Assembly: GCA_002441465.1 (NCBI GenBank)
Contig: DJWE01000050.1
Location: 6,335-70,334 of the forward strand
Reading direction: 5' to 3'
DNA: 64,000 nt
From: Propionibacteriaceae bacterium UBA6238
GTDB lineage: Bacteria > Actinomycetota > Actinomycetes > Propionibacteriales > Propionibacteriaceae
Every line of letters starts with the position of its first letter. Position 1 is the stretch's first letter. A program made the translations under genes and the position numbers. Positions 42,864-51,689 of this stretch are shown here, one piece after another. The notes beneath the pieces are model-generated. The model searched no databases, was not told the origin of the DNA, and saw only the letters and a list, made by a program, of their open reading frames with translations.

Positions 42864-43904
42864 CTACCGGCGCTTACGGTTGAAGATGACGTCCACGAAG
42901 ACCGCAACGATGATCACCGCGCCCTTGAGGATTCCCTGCCAGTAGGCGGCCACGCCCAGCAGCACCAGGCCACTGGTCAGGCTGTAGAGCACCAGGACGC
43001 CCACGACGGTGCGCCAGATCGAACCGAAGCCTCCGCTCATCCGGGTGCCGCCGATGATCACCGCAGCCATCGCGTCCAGCTCGACGCCGGGAAGCGCGAC
43101 CGGTGAGGCCATGTGCAGCCGCGATGTGAGCAGGATGCCGGCCAGTCCGGCCAGCAGGGCGCACAGCACGTAGGCGCTGACCACCACGCGGTCGGCCCGG
43201 ATGCCGGCCAGCCGCGCGGCTTCGTGGTTGCCGCCGACGGCGTACAGCGAGCGTCCGTACCGGGTGTGGCTGAGGATCAGCTGGAACAGGATCGCGACGC
43301 CGAAGAACCAGTAGGTACTGCCCGACAGCGTGAACAGCGAGAAGGAGGTCAGGCCGCGCAGCCAGGTGGTGGTGTCGTTGATCGATCCGCCGTTGTTCAC
43401 CAACAGCGTCACCGAACCCAGGATCGTGTACATGCCCAGGGTGACCACGAACGGAGCCACCTTGCCCTTGGCGACGAGCAGGCCGTTGACCAGACCGACC
43501 AGGCAGGCCAGCGCCGCGGTGGCGACGACCGCGACGAGCGGGCCCCCACTGGCTGCCAGCAGCACGATCATCCCGGCGGTCGCCGCCATCCTCGCGACAC
43601 CAAGGTCGAAGCCTCCGGTGAGCACCACCAGGGTCTGTCCGACGGCGAGGATGCCCATCACCGAGGCACTCTGGAGGATGTTGCGGAGATTGGCCATCGA
43701 AGCGAACTCGGGCTTGATCAGGGAGAACACCACGATCAACAGCGCGAAGAAGATGATCAGGCCGTTGGCGCGCAGGAGGCCGAGCCAGCCCTCCCGTCCG
43801 CGTGGAAGGTTCAGCGCGGAGAGGAGGCCACCAGCTCGGTGCGGCGGTGGCAGGACCTGATCGGCCGGCGGGGCCGAGGATCCAGCGGGATTGGTCTGGC
43901 TCAT
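42864..43904 (-). CDS. Ribose-type ABC transporter permease (RbsC-like)
   Basis: 346 residues from ATG 43904, preceded by GGAG at 8 nt; an in-frame ATG 43922 overlaps the ATPase stop but has no ribosome binding site. Multi-pass, with the family motif VGQTLVVLTGGFDLGVARMAA and AVGGNHEAARLAGIRADRV, typical of carbohydrate-uptake-2 permeases (RbsC/XylH/MglC). Forms the membrane channel of the importer encoded around it. Confidence 0.9.
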   Translation of the reverse strand: MSQTNPAGSSAPPADQVLPPPHRAGGLLSALNLPRGREGWLGLLRANGLIIFFALLIVVFSLIKPEFASMANLRNILQSASVMGILAVGQTLVVLTGGFDLGVARMAATAGMIVLLAASGGPLVAVVATAALACLVGLVNGLLVAKGKVAPFVVTLGMYTILGSVTLLVNNGGSINDTTTWLRGLTSFSLFTLSGSTYWFFGVAILFQLILSHTRYGRSLYAVGGNHEAARLAGIRADRVVVSAYVLCALLAGLAGILLTSRLHMASPVALPGVELDAMAAVIIGGTRMSGGFGSIWRTVVGVLVLYSLTSGLVLLGVAAYWQGILKGAVIIVAVFVDVIFNRKRR

Positions 43905-43918
43905 GTCGGTTACTCCGT

Positions 43919-45463
43919 TCATAGCGGCAGCGACGCCGTGTCGAGAGGGGCAGCTTCGGCCCGGGCGTGCAGGATGGCGCTTTCGGTGGCCTCCGCACTG
44001 GTCAGGTGCGCCACCGGCTGGCCGTGGGAGAACACCAGGACCCGGTGGCTCATCCCTTGCAGTTCGGCATGGTCGGAGGAGACCATCACGATCCCCATGC
44101 CGTCCCCGGCCATTTCGGCGATGTGGTCGTAGATCTCACGCCGGGCGCCGATGTCGACGCCGAGCGTCGGCTCGTCGAGGATCAGCAGCTTGGGCTTGAC
44201 CTGTCCCCAGCGCGCCAGCAGCGCCTTCTGCTGGTTCCCGCCGGACAGGGTGGAGATCGGTTGTTCGGGGCTGCTACAGCGCACGCCGTACTCGGCGACG
44301 CCGGCCAGCCCGATCCGTCGCTCGGCCCTGCGATCGAGGATGCCGAACAGTCGAGTGACCCGGCGCAGGGAGGCGATCGCGACGTTGCGCCACACCGGCA
44401 GGTCGGCGAACAGGCCCTCCCGGACCCGATCGCCGGAGACGTAGGCGACGCCCCGAGCGGACGTACCCGCCGGATCGCTGGGCAGGGTGGTGTCGTCGAG
44501 CAGGACCTCGCCGGCGGTGGGACGCTCGGCTCCGAAGATGGCACGGGCCAGCTCGCGATGTCCGGCGCCGGCGGCACCGGTGAGTCCGAGCACCTCGCCG
44601 GTGCGGACGGTGAACGACACGGGCGCGCTGGCACTCGTCGCCAGGCCGCGCACCTTCAGCACCGCGCGGTCGCCCGGCTCGGCGAGCTCGGGGAAGGCCG
44701 CGTCGAGGCTGTGCCCGACCAGCAGCGGGATGATCTCGGACGGAGTGCAGTCCGCCTTCTCCAGGCTGCCGACGTTCCGCCCGTCTCTGAGCACCACGAC
44801 CCGGTCACAGATCCGCGGGACCTCGTCCAGCCGGTGGGTGACGTAGATGACCCCGATGCCGCGGGCCTTGAGCGAGTCGACCAGCTCGAAGAGCCGATCC
44901 ACCTCGTGCTGCTCGAGCGCGGCGGTGGGTTCGTCGAGGATGATCACCGAGCCGGCGGCGAGCACCGCCTTGGCGATCTCGACCAGTTGCTGGTCGGCGA
45001 CGCTGAGGTCCTCGGCGAGGGCCGCAACCGGCAGCGAGATGCCCAGCTGGGCCAGCAGGCCGTCGGCGCGGGATCGCAGCCCGGCCTGGGTGATCCAGCG
45101 TCCCTGATCGCCCAGAAGCAGGTTCTCCGACACCGAGAGGGTGCCGACGAGCATCGAGTGCTGGTAGACCGTCGCGATTCCGGCTGCGATCGCGTCCGAG
45201 GGGGACGCGATGGTCACGGGTTCGCCGTTCAGCCGAATGACGCCCGCGTCGGCGTGGTGGGCTCCGGCGAGCACCTTGATCAGGGTGGACTTGCCGGCGC
45301 CGTTCTCCCCCAACAGGCCGACGACCTCGCCCCGAGCCACGGTCAGATCGACGTGGTCGAGCGCGGTGAAGGCCCCGAAGGTCTTCACCACGCCGCGAAC
45401 CTCGAGGACCGGGGACGGAGCGCCGTCCGGGAGCTCCGTCCCCGTCGTCTCAGTGTTGGTCAC
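43919..45463 (-). CDS. Ribose-type ABC transporter ATP-binding protein (RbsA/MglA-like)
   Basis: 514 residues with two ABC domains. N-terminal Walker A GLLGENGAGKSTLIKVL, signature-like LSVADQQLVEIAKAV and Walker B VIILDEPTAALE. The second half has a degenerate Walker A (TGAAGAGHRELA) and an intact LSGGNQQKALLA signature. This tandem arrangement is diagnostic for the CUT2 class (RbsA, XylG, MglA). GTG start; ribosome binding site weak. Confidence 0.92.
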   Translation of the reverse strand: MTNTETTGTELPDGAPSPVLEVRGVVKTFGAFTALDHVDLTVARGEVVGLLGENGAGKSTLIKVLAGAHHADAGVIRLNGEPVTIASPSDAIAAGIATVYQHSMLVGTLSVSENLLLGDQGRWITQAGLRSRADGLLAQLGISLPVAALAEDLSVADQQLVEIAKAVLAAGSVIILDEPTAALEQHEVDRLFELVDSLKARGIGVIYVTHRLDEVPRICDRVVVLRDGRNVGSLEKADCTPSEIIPLLVGHSLDAAFPELAEPGDRAVLKVRGLATSASAPVSFTVRTGEVLGLTGAAGAGHRELARAIFGAERPTAGEVLLDDTTLPSDPAGTSARGVAYVSGDRVREGLFADLPVWRNVAIASLRRVTRLFGILDRRAERRIGLAGVAEYGVRCSSPEQPISTLSGGNQQKALLARWGQVKPKLLILDEPTLGVDIGARREIYDHIAEMAGDGMGIVMVSSDHAELQGMSHRVLVFSHGQPVAHLTSAEATESAILHARAEAAPLDTASLPL

Positions 45464-45469
45464 CTCGGG

Positions 45470-46471
45470 TCACCATTCGCCCGGGTAGTCCTTGACGTTC
45501 TCCTTGGTGACGGCCGCCACGGGCACCGACACGGTCGGGATGCCGTTCACGTCCTCGGTCTGCACGCTCTCGCCCTTGACGATCTTCACGATCGTGTCGA
45601 GGGCGTACTTGCCGTCCTTGACCGGGGAGACCCACGCGGTGCCGAGAATCTTGCCCGACTCGACCGCGGCGATGCCGTTCTTCGAGCCGCCCACGCCGAC
45701 GATCCCGATCCCGTCGCGTCCCGCGTCCTTGATCGTGTCCGCGGCGGTGATGCACATCTCGTCGTAGTGGCAGGTGAGGAAGTCGATGTCGGGGAACTTC
45801 TGCAGCCAGTTGGACGTGATCTCGGCCGCCTTGGTGGCGTCGAAGTTGTCCGGCTGGGTGTCCAGCACCTTGATGTTCGGGTGCTGCTTGATCACCTCAT
45901 CTTGACCCTGGGAGCGCTGGAGCTGAACCGAGATGCCCAGGTTGGCGGTGAGGCCGACCACGTTGCAGGGGTCCTTGTCTGCGCAGGCCTGCGCCAAGAT
46001 CTCGCCATTCACCTTGCCGATGGCGACGTCGTCGAACCCGGTGTGCACTTCCGGAATAGCCCCGCCGACGCCCCCGTAGGTGGTGTCGAGAACGCGATTG
46101 GAAGTGATCAGCGGAATGCCAGTGGACGCGGTCGCCTCGACGGCGGCGAGCGGGCCGGTGGTGTCGACCGGAACGAGCACGATCCCACTCATGTTCGCGG
46201 TCACGAAGGACGCGACCTGCTCCACCTCGGAATTGGCGTCGTCTTTGGCGTCGGCGAAGGTGACTTCGACGCCCAGCGCCTTGGCCTCGTCCTGGACGGA
46301 GTTGATGTAGGCGGTCCAATACGTCTGATTGGACGCAGGAACTGCGAATCCGATCTTGATCGGTGTCGATGCTGCCGAGCCTGACGCCGACGGCGTTGTG
46401 GCGGACGAGCAGCCGGTGGTCGCGAGAAGCAACGCGACACCCGAGATCGCGAGATTCCTGGCGATACGCAT
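45470..46471 (-). CDS. Sugar-binding lipoprotein of a CUT2 importer (RbsB-like)
   Basis: 333 residues. Signal with lipobox ATTGC (cysteine near residue 21), then a type I periplasmic binding fold starting IKIGFAVPASNQTYWTAYINSVQDEA. It captures a mono- or disaccharide for the RbsA/RbsC-like subunits encoded 6 bp downstream. ATG 46471 has AAGGAG. First gene of a four-gene operon ending with the GH3 enzyme, so its sugar is probably a beta-linked saccharide or its product. Confidence 0.9.
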   Translation of the reverse strand: MRIARNLAISGVALLLATTGCSSATTPSASGSAASTPIKIGFAVPASNQTYWTAYINSVQDEAKALGVEVTFADAKDDANSEVEQVASFVTANMSGIVLVPVDTTGPLAAVEATASTGIPLITSNRVLDTTYGGVGGAIPEVHTGFDDVAIGKVNGEILAQACADKDPCNVVGLTANLGISVQLQRSQGQDEVIKQHPNIKVLDTQPDNFDATKAAEITSNWLQKFPDIDFLTCHYDEMCITAADTIKDAGRDGIGIVGVGGSKNGIAAVESGKILGTAWVSPVKDGKYALDTIVKIVKGESVQTEDVNGIPTVSVPVAAVTKENVKDYPGEW

Positions 46472-46496
46472 GCGATGGTCTCCTTCGGTGGAGTCA

Positions 46497-46518
46497 CTAT
46501 CTACTGCCTTGTAGATAG
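46497..46518. promoter_or_regulatory. Inverted repeat CTATCTAC-N6-GTAGATAG, putative operator
   Basis: Perfect 8-bp arms at 46497-46504 and 46511-46518, ending 25 bp before the binding-protein gene start. It lies in the region between that gene and the divergent TetR gene. Its place over the likely promoter suggests a repressor site, possibly of the TetR protein encoded at 46728. Confidence 0.65.
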
Positions 46519-46691
46519 CGACATGCTAGCCAGGGCCGCGGGGGGTGTCAAGGCGGTCGGCGAAGGTCCCCTTCACTCTCTGGATCACTGCCTGACAAGC
46601 CCGTTCTCCGTCCGCTCTGACGCCTGTCCCCTGCGGCTTCCCGTCCGGCCGTCCGGGCTTGGGACGGGTGTCGCCAGTCGGCCGTCGAGAC

Positions 46692-46720
46692 CTGTCAAGC
46701 AGCCGACGTGTGGCTACACT
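46692..46720 (+). promoter_or_regulatory. Likely promoter of the TetR gene (leaderless)
   Basis: CTGTCA (46692-46697), 17-bp spacer, TACACT (46715-46720). The transcription start would fall at about 46727-46728, at the ATG itself. No ribosome binding site precedes that ATG, which fits a leaderless message, common in actinobacteria. Confidence 0.5.
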
Positions 46721-46727
46721 TCCTGCC

Positions 46728-47381
46728 ATGGAGCCCCCACAGAGCGTTCTCGGAACAGCCCTCGACACGGCCGCCCGGCCAGGTCGGCGGAATCGGCGAT
46801 TCACCCCGGAAGAACGTTCGGCAGACATTATTCGCGCGGCGACCCTGCTCATCGCCGAGCGCGGGTATTACGGCGTCACCCTGCGCGCTGTCGCCACCGA
46901 GTGCAATATGACTGTGGCGGGACTGTTGCACTATTTCAAGAGCAAGGATGACCTACTGATTGCGGTCCTGGAGAACCGCGACAAGGTCGATCTCAACAAC
47001 GCCAGAATCAGCAAGGCCGAGGGCTTCGTGCCCAATCCCAGAGAGCGCTTGGATTCGCTCGTGAAGCGCAATGCCAGGCAGCCGGAGTTGGTGCGCCTGT
47101 ACACCGTGTTGAACTCCGAGTCGATGGGTTCAGATCACCCGGCCCACGCCTACTTCAGTGCCCGCTACGACTATTCCATACCACTCATCGCGCACCTGCT
47201 GACCGGGCATTTCGACGATCCCGTCCGAGTCGCCGCCCAGCTCATTGCGATCATGGACGGCATCCAGATGCAGTGGCTCCGATTCCCCGATCGAGCCGAC
47301 CTCTTCGAGCTGTGGACGCCGCTGGCCGACGCTGTCTTCCGGACCGCCACGACCGTCGACCCGCCCGCTCAGCCTGACTGA
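46728..47381 (+). CDS. TetR-family transcriptional regulator
   Basis: 217 residues from ATG 46728. N-terminal TetR helix-turn-helix: IIRAATLLIAERGYYGVTLRAVATECNMTVAGLLHYFKSKDDLLIAVL. The C-terminal ligand domain is of the TetR_C type seen in actinobacterial sugar regulators. It is divergent from the importer/GH3 operon and probably controls it through the repeat at 46497-46518. Confidence 0.9.
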   Translation: MEPPQSVLGTALDTAARPGRRNRRFTPEERSADIIRAATLLIAERGYYGVTLRAVATECNMTVAGLLHYFKSKDDLLIAVLENRDKVDLNNARISKAEGFVPNPRERLDSLVKRNARQPELVRLYTVLNSESMGSDHPAHAYFSARYDYSIPLIAHLLTGHFDDPVRVAAQLIAIMDGIQMQWLRFPDRADLFELWTPLADAVFRTATTVDPPAQPD

Positions 47382-47401
47382 ACGCGGGTGCGGCACCGCG
47401 T
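47382..47401. terminator. Hairpin between convergent TetR and serpin genes
   Basis: ACGCGGGTG and CACCGCGT pair over eight bases with one bulged G and a CGG loop, directly after the TetR stop and about 27 bp before the serpin stop. No T-run. Confidence 0.4.
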
Positions 47402-47428
47402 CGGAGGTGATCCGGGTGCGGAACCGGG

Positions 47429-48706
47429 CTAGTGACGCGGATCGCGGACGGCGGCGAGGAACAAGGGCCATGCCGAATCGGTGTGGGAAATCGTCAGCAG
47501 GAACGGCCGATCGGCGTGCACCTGGTGGCGGGGTTGTGGCACGGACGTCGCGACGACGCCGATCTCGGTGACGGCGGCGGCCACCGTCCCCGCTTCGTCG
47601 ATCTTGAGGACGGCTTGCTGCACGGCTTGGCCGACACAGAGGTTGTCGGGGCCGATCCCAGACAGGTCCGGGGCGTCGGCGCACAGCACGGGGGCGCCGA
47701 TCGCGGGCAGCACGTCCCGCAGATCGAGGGTGTCCGAACCGAGGTCGAGGGTGGGCAGGGTCAGGTCGATCAGTTCCGGCGTGGCGGCGTTGAGCGCGCT
47801 CGACACCTCGGCGAGAAGCTCAGGAGTGGCTTCGGCAGGGTCGGTCCCCCGTGGCGGCAGCAGGACGTCGGCGTGCAGCGCTTCCACGTAGGGCAGCCGG
47901 ACCGCCAGCCAGCCGTCCACCTCGGCATAGGCGAACGAAGCCATCGCTGCCATCGTCTTGGCGTCCACCGAGCTGCCGTCGGACAGCGTGAACGGTCTCG
48001 CTGCCGTGGCGTGGGGGTCGAACGGCGTCTGCCAGCGCGCGGCGAGCAGGATCGCATCCTGCAGCACCAACCGCAGGTCGGGGTCGGGCTGGATCGCAGT
48101 CTGCTCGATCAGTCCGCCGGTGTGGTGCCGGATCCAGGCACTGAGCACGTCCATCCCGGCCTGGGAGCCCAGGTCGGCCCGTTGCACGCCGGCGTCGAAG
48201 ACGTCCGCCAGGGCGTTGAGGTAGGCCGGGTCGATCTCGTAGTCGTCATCGGAGACGACGCGGCTCGCGAGATGGATGATCGGCCGTTCGGGCAGCTCGT
48301 CCCCGGTGGCCGCGGCAGGGTCGCCGTCGTTGGCAAGGAGGGCGCCCCGAAGCGCGGCGAGCGCGTCCCGCCGGTCTTCGCCGGCGGCACCCAGGGCCCC
48401 GTCCAGCGCGGTGAGCGTCGAACCGCGTGCGCCCTCGGCGAGCATGCCGAGCGCGAGGACCAGGCTCGACGGCGAGACCACCGTGTTCGTGGTGCGAGGA
48501 GCACGGTTCAGCGTCGTGGTGCCGATCCGGCGGGTCGCGGCGACGACATCGCCAAGCGCGACGGCATCCTCGAGGGACACCGCCCGTGCGCTCACACCTT
48601 CGGCACGCAGCAGCTCCGCGTCCGGCGCACTGCCAGTGCAGCCGGTCGCAGCGAGGGTTCCGAGGAGGATCAGGCCGACCAGGCCGGCTCGGGGCAGTGG
48701 CGTCAT
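47429..48706 (-). CDS. Serpin lipoprotein (serine/cysteine protease inhibitor)
   Basis: 425 residues from ATG 48706. Lipoprotein signal with AATGC lipobox (cysteine near residue 23), so it should be anchored on the outer face. Serpin fold: NTVVSPSSLVLALGMLAEGARGST and FTLSDGSSVDAKTM. Hinge QAVLKIDEAGTVAAAVTEIG agrees with inhibitory serpins (small residues at P15-P9). C-terminal HADRPFLLTISH is the closing motif. It may protect the cell surface from host or competitor proteases; the target is unknown. Confidence 0.85.
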   Translation of the reverse strand: MTPLPRAGLVGLILLGTLAATGCTGSAPDAELLRAEGVSARAVSLEDAVALGDVVAATRRIGTTTLNRAPRTTNTVVSPSSLVLALGMLAEGARGSTLTALDGALGAAGEDRRDALAALRGALLANDGDPAAATGDELPERPIIHLASRVVSDDDYEIDPAYLNALADVFDAGVQRADLGSQAGMDVLSAWIRHHTGGLIEQTAIQPDPDLRLVLQDAILLAARWQTPFDPHATAARPFTLSDGSSVDAKTMAAMASFAYAEVDGWLAVRLPYVEALHADVLLPPRGTDPAEATPELLAEVSSALNAATPELIDLTLPTLDLGSDTLDLRDVLPAIGAPVLCADAPDLSGIGPDNLCVGQAVQQAVLKIDEAGTVAAAVTEIGVVATSVPQPRHQVHADRPFLLTISHTDSAWPLFLAAVRDPRH

Positions 48707-48873
48707 GCCTTCACCACGTCGGCGTCCGCCGCAACGTTGCACGCCCCACGCCCGGTTGTCAGCCTCCCGGTCCGCTCAGGACGGGCGTCCGCGCGTTCGC
48801 GAAGTCCGACGTTGCTGCCGCGTGCCGACCCCCCTGGGCATGAACTCGGGCATCGTGACGAGGTACCGTTCGA

Positions 48874-50211
48874 GTGCGCAGGGGTCATGGCCGGAAAGGC
48901 GGTCTGGGCGACGTGGTCGCGGGGTTCGGGGTCCGACGGTCGAGAAGGCTGTCTCGCGGCGTCCCCGGACAGGATTCCGCCGACGTGGCGCGATCCGCCG
49001 TGGACCGAGCCGCGGCGTCCCCGATCCGCTGGCGGCGCTGGCAGATACTTGCCGCCGGGCTGATCGTGGCTCTCGGAGCGCTCGTCACCGGCTACCTGAT
49101 TGCCGCTCTCCCCGCGCAGATCGAGAACACGGACTTCCTGGTGTACCGCGGCGCCGTCGGTTCGATGCTGTCCGGCGGCAGCCTCTACGACTTCACCCTC
49201 GCCAATGTGAGCTCGGAGCACCTCGAGTTCACCTACCCTCCCTTCGCCGGGCTGGCGCTGGCACCGATTGGGTTGCTGCCGCCCGCCTCCGGCCTTCTCC
49301 TCTGGAGCATCCTGCAACTCGCATGCTGCGTGTTGCTGGCCATCGTGGTGTGCCGCGGGACGGTGCGTCCGACGGCTGCCCCGGAGTCTTGGCTGGTGCC
49401 TGCACTGGCGACCGTCGGACTGCTGTTCAGCGAGCCGGTGCATCACGGCATCGCCGTTGGCCAGGTGAGCTTGGTGCTGGTGTTCCTGGTGGTGGTCGAC
49501 AGCCTGCTGCCGTCCCGGTGGCGCGGCCTGCTGACCGGGGTTGCGGGGGCGGTGAAGCTCATTCCCTTGGTGTTCCTGCCGTACTACGTCATCACCGGTC
49601 AATGGCGCGCCGCCCGGAACCTCGGCATCGGCTTCGTCGGCGCGACCGTCCTCGCGTTCGCCATATTGCCGGGCGACTCCCTGCGGTACTGGGGATCGCT
49701 GTTGTTCGAGACCGGACGGGTCGGCGAGCCATCGGTCCGCCGCAACAAGTCGCTGCTCGGCTTGCTCGCCCACACCGGGCTCGACGGCTCGGCGCTGACG
49801 GTGGTCTGGCTGGTGCTGGCGGCTCTGGTGACCGTGCTCGCGCTGCGCAAAGCGGCCCAGTACCACCGCATCGGGGATGAGTTGGGCGCCGTCCTCGTGG
49901 TGGGCGTGCTGTCGACGCTGGTCAGCCCGATCAGCTGGCCGCACCATCTGGTCTGGGCCTCGCTCGCGGCGGTCCGGCTCGTGCTGTCCGTGGGCCGGTG
50001 GTCGCGGATCGCTGGGCTGGCGCTCTGGCTGGCGTTGGTGGTGGGCACGCCTCTGATGGGCTTCGACCCCGCCGCGCCTGCCTGGCTGATGGTGCCCGAG
50101 TCGCTGCTCACCCTCGCCCTGGCGGCCGTCGCGATTCTTGGCGTCGGGACCGCGGCCGCACCGGCGCCCGACGGTCCCCGTCCGATGCCCGCCCAGCCGA
50201 CGGTTCAGTGA
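48874..50211 (+). CDS. GT87 (DUF2029) membrane glycosyltransferase
   Basis: About 445 residues from GTG 48874, with GAGG at 10 nt; a start further in (e.g. GTG near 48983) is possible, as the first about 45 residues are arginine-rich. About ten membrane helices. Family-like NTDFLVYRGAVGSMLSGGSLYDF with the catalytic-type Asp after helix 1, then FTYPPFAGLALAPIGLLP. GT87 enzymes are polyprenol-phosphate-mannose-dependent mannosyltransferases of cell-envelope glycolipids. Followed by a lipoprotein gene 41 bp downstream. Confidence 0.82.
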   Translation: MRRGHGRKGGLGDVVAGFGVRRSRRLSRGVPGQDSADVARSAVDRAAASPIRWRRWQILAAGLIVALGALVTGYLIAALPAQIENTDFLVYRGAVGSMLSGGSLYDFTLANVSSEHLEFTYPPFAGLALAPIGLLPPASGLLLWSILQLACCVLLAIVVCRGTVRPTAAPESWLVPALATVGLLFSEPVHHGIAVGQVSLVLVFLVVVDSLLPSRWRGLLTGVAGAVKLIPLVFLPYYVITGQWRAARNLGIGFVGATVLAFAILPGDSLRYWGSLLFETGRVGEPSVRRNKSLLGLLAHTGLDGSALTVVWLVLAALVTVLALRKAAQYHRIGDELGAVLVVGVLSTLVSPISWPHHLVWASLAAVRLVLSVGRWSRIAGLALWLALVVGTPLMGFDPAAPAWLMVPESLLTLALAAVAILGVGTAAAPAPDGPRPMPAQPTVQ

Positions 50212-50252
50212 ATCGAGCCCCGCTGATGAGCGGGCCTGACAGGATCTGAAGC

Positions 50253-50876
50253 ATGCGCGTCCGCCCTCATGTGACCACCTGTTCCAGACTTCGAGCGGGG
50301 CTCCTTGCCCTGCCGCTCGTGCTCGCGCTGGCTGCGTGCACGGCTCCGCCTGCCGCGCCCGCGCCCGTCGGGACCGTGACGGTGACCGCCGTAGTCAGCC
50401 CGTCCTCGACGCCGTCACTGGAGCCGGATGACGAGGAGGACGGGCAACCGCCGGAGTCGTCGTTCGAGCCCTGGCAGGAAGCTGTCTGGATCTTCGACAG
50501 GTCCCAAGACAGCGGGAAGCCGGTGAAGCAGCGCTACCTCGCGGTGATCAAGGAAGCGACCTACCACGAGCACTCGGACGCTCTGACCGTGACGCTGGAC
50601 AAGGTCACGTGGAACTCGAAGTACAGCGACGGGAACGACGAGGATCCGATCCTGAACCCACGCGTGACGTGGGAGACGGTCGACCTTGGCGAAGTTGCGG
50701 TCCTCGTCGACGCGGCGAACGGGTTCCAGCACCTGAAGCGGACGCAGTTCCCCGCCTATGTCAGGGAGGACGACGCAAGGGCGAGGTCGAAGGACGGGGA
50801 CGGCTGGCGCACCCCGTTCGGTGTCTGGTTCGTCGGGAATGAGCCGGTCGCCCTCGTCGAGAAGTACGTCCCCTAG
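50253..50876 (+). CDS. Hypothetical lipoprotein
   Basis: 207 residues. Signal peptide and lipobox ALAACT (cysteine near residue 29), then a proline/acid-rich linker (PSLEPDDEEDGQPPES) and a folded part of about 130 residues (YLAVIKEATYHEHSDALTVTLDKVTW to the C-terminus). No known domain recognised. It lies 41 bp after the GT87 gene in the same direction and is the last gene before the decayed region. Confidence 0.75.
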   Translation: MRVRPHVTTCSRLRAGLLALPLVLALAACTAPPAAPAPVGTVTVTAVVSPSSTPSLEPDDEEDGQPPESSFEPWQEAVWIFDRSQDSGKPVKQRYLAVIKEATYHEHSDALTVTLDKVTWNSKYSDGNDEDPILNPRVTWETVDLGEVAVLVDAANGFQHLKRTQFPAYVREDDARARSKDGDGWRTPFGVWFVGNEPVALVEKYVP

Positions 50877-51265
50877 CCAGATCGGCCAGCGGGTCTGCTG
50901 CTGCACTGGTGGTAGATGTAGCGAGGGCAGACCAAGAGCCAGCACTAGTGTCGGGGCCGCGCTCACACTGCTCACGAAGTACCAGGCTCGCGAAGTTCGC
51001 TCCTGTAGCCATGCGAGCCGAGAGAGAGTTGGCTGGCCGGCTCAAGGCGGGGTGGTTTTCGCGGCGCGCGCCCCGGCGACCCGCCCGATCACAGAGCTGA
51101 CGAGGCTGAGTGTCAGGATCCCGATTGCCGTCGCGACGTACCTGACCTGCGATCGGCGGCATGAGCCGATGTTCTGAACCCCACGGTTGTGCCCTTGCTC
51201 CGGCACGGGAGGGGGCGCAGAGTACTCCTCAGGCGACGTCGTCGCCCAACACCGATTGGAGCGCC
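50877..51265. other. Intergenic stretch with a degraded membrane-protein remnant
   Basis: No convincing full gene. The minus strand at 51042-51160 encodes a hydrophobic segment RYVATAIGILTLSLVSSVIGR without a usable start in frame. It is about 80% identical over about 48 bp to 57341-57389. The rest shows no recognisable coding or RNA feature. Confidence 0.5.
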
Positions 51266-51607
51266 ATGGATGACCCGATCGCCACCAATCCCGATCTGTA
51301 TCACCTGCTCTTCGAGAACGACCGCGTGCGGGTCCTGGAGTACGTCGACGGGCCCGGTGACGCCACCCGACCACACTCACACCCTGACAGCGTGATGGTC
51401 ACGTTGAGCACCTTCCGACGCCGGCTCCGCTCCGGCGACAAGGAAGTTGATGTGGAGTTGCCTGCCTTCGAGGCCCGCTGGCTGGACGCGCAAGAACATG
51501 CGGGGACCAACATCGGTGACACCCCCACCCACACGATCTTCGTGGAACTCAAGGAGCCCAGGCGACCAGATGCCCCACACCATCGCTTGGGGCCCTCAAC
51601 ATCCTGA
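51266..51607 (+). CDS. Small cupin-like protein
   Basis: 113 residues from ATG 51266 (GGAG 5 nt upstream). Cupin-type beta-barrel pattern: LFENDRVRVLEYVDGPGDATRPHSHPDSVMV (metal-type H-x-H with later glutamate), and a second half with TPTHTIFVELKEP. Related small cytosolic cupins are of unknown role; the metal or sugar bound cannot be told. Isolated. Confidence 0.65.
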   Translation: MDDPIATNPDLYHLLFENDRVRVLEYVDGPGDATRPHSHPDSVMVTLSTFRRRLRSGDKEVDVELPAFEARWLDAQEHAGTNIGDTPTHTIFVELKEPRRPDAPHHRLGPSTS

Positions 51608-51689
51608 CGATGGGTCTCGTTCCGCGACCGCCGCACTTCGACGTGACCCCCAACGGGAGCGATCTTCATCAGCGGCAGTTCCGGGTGTT

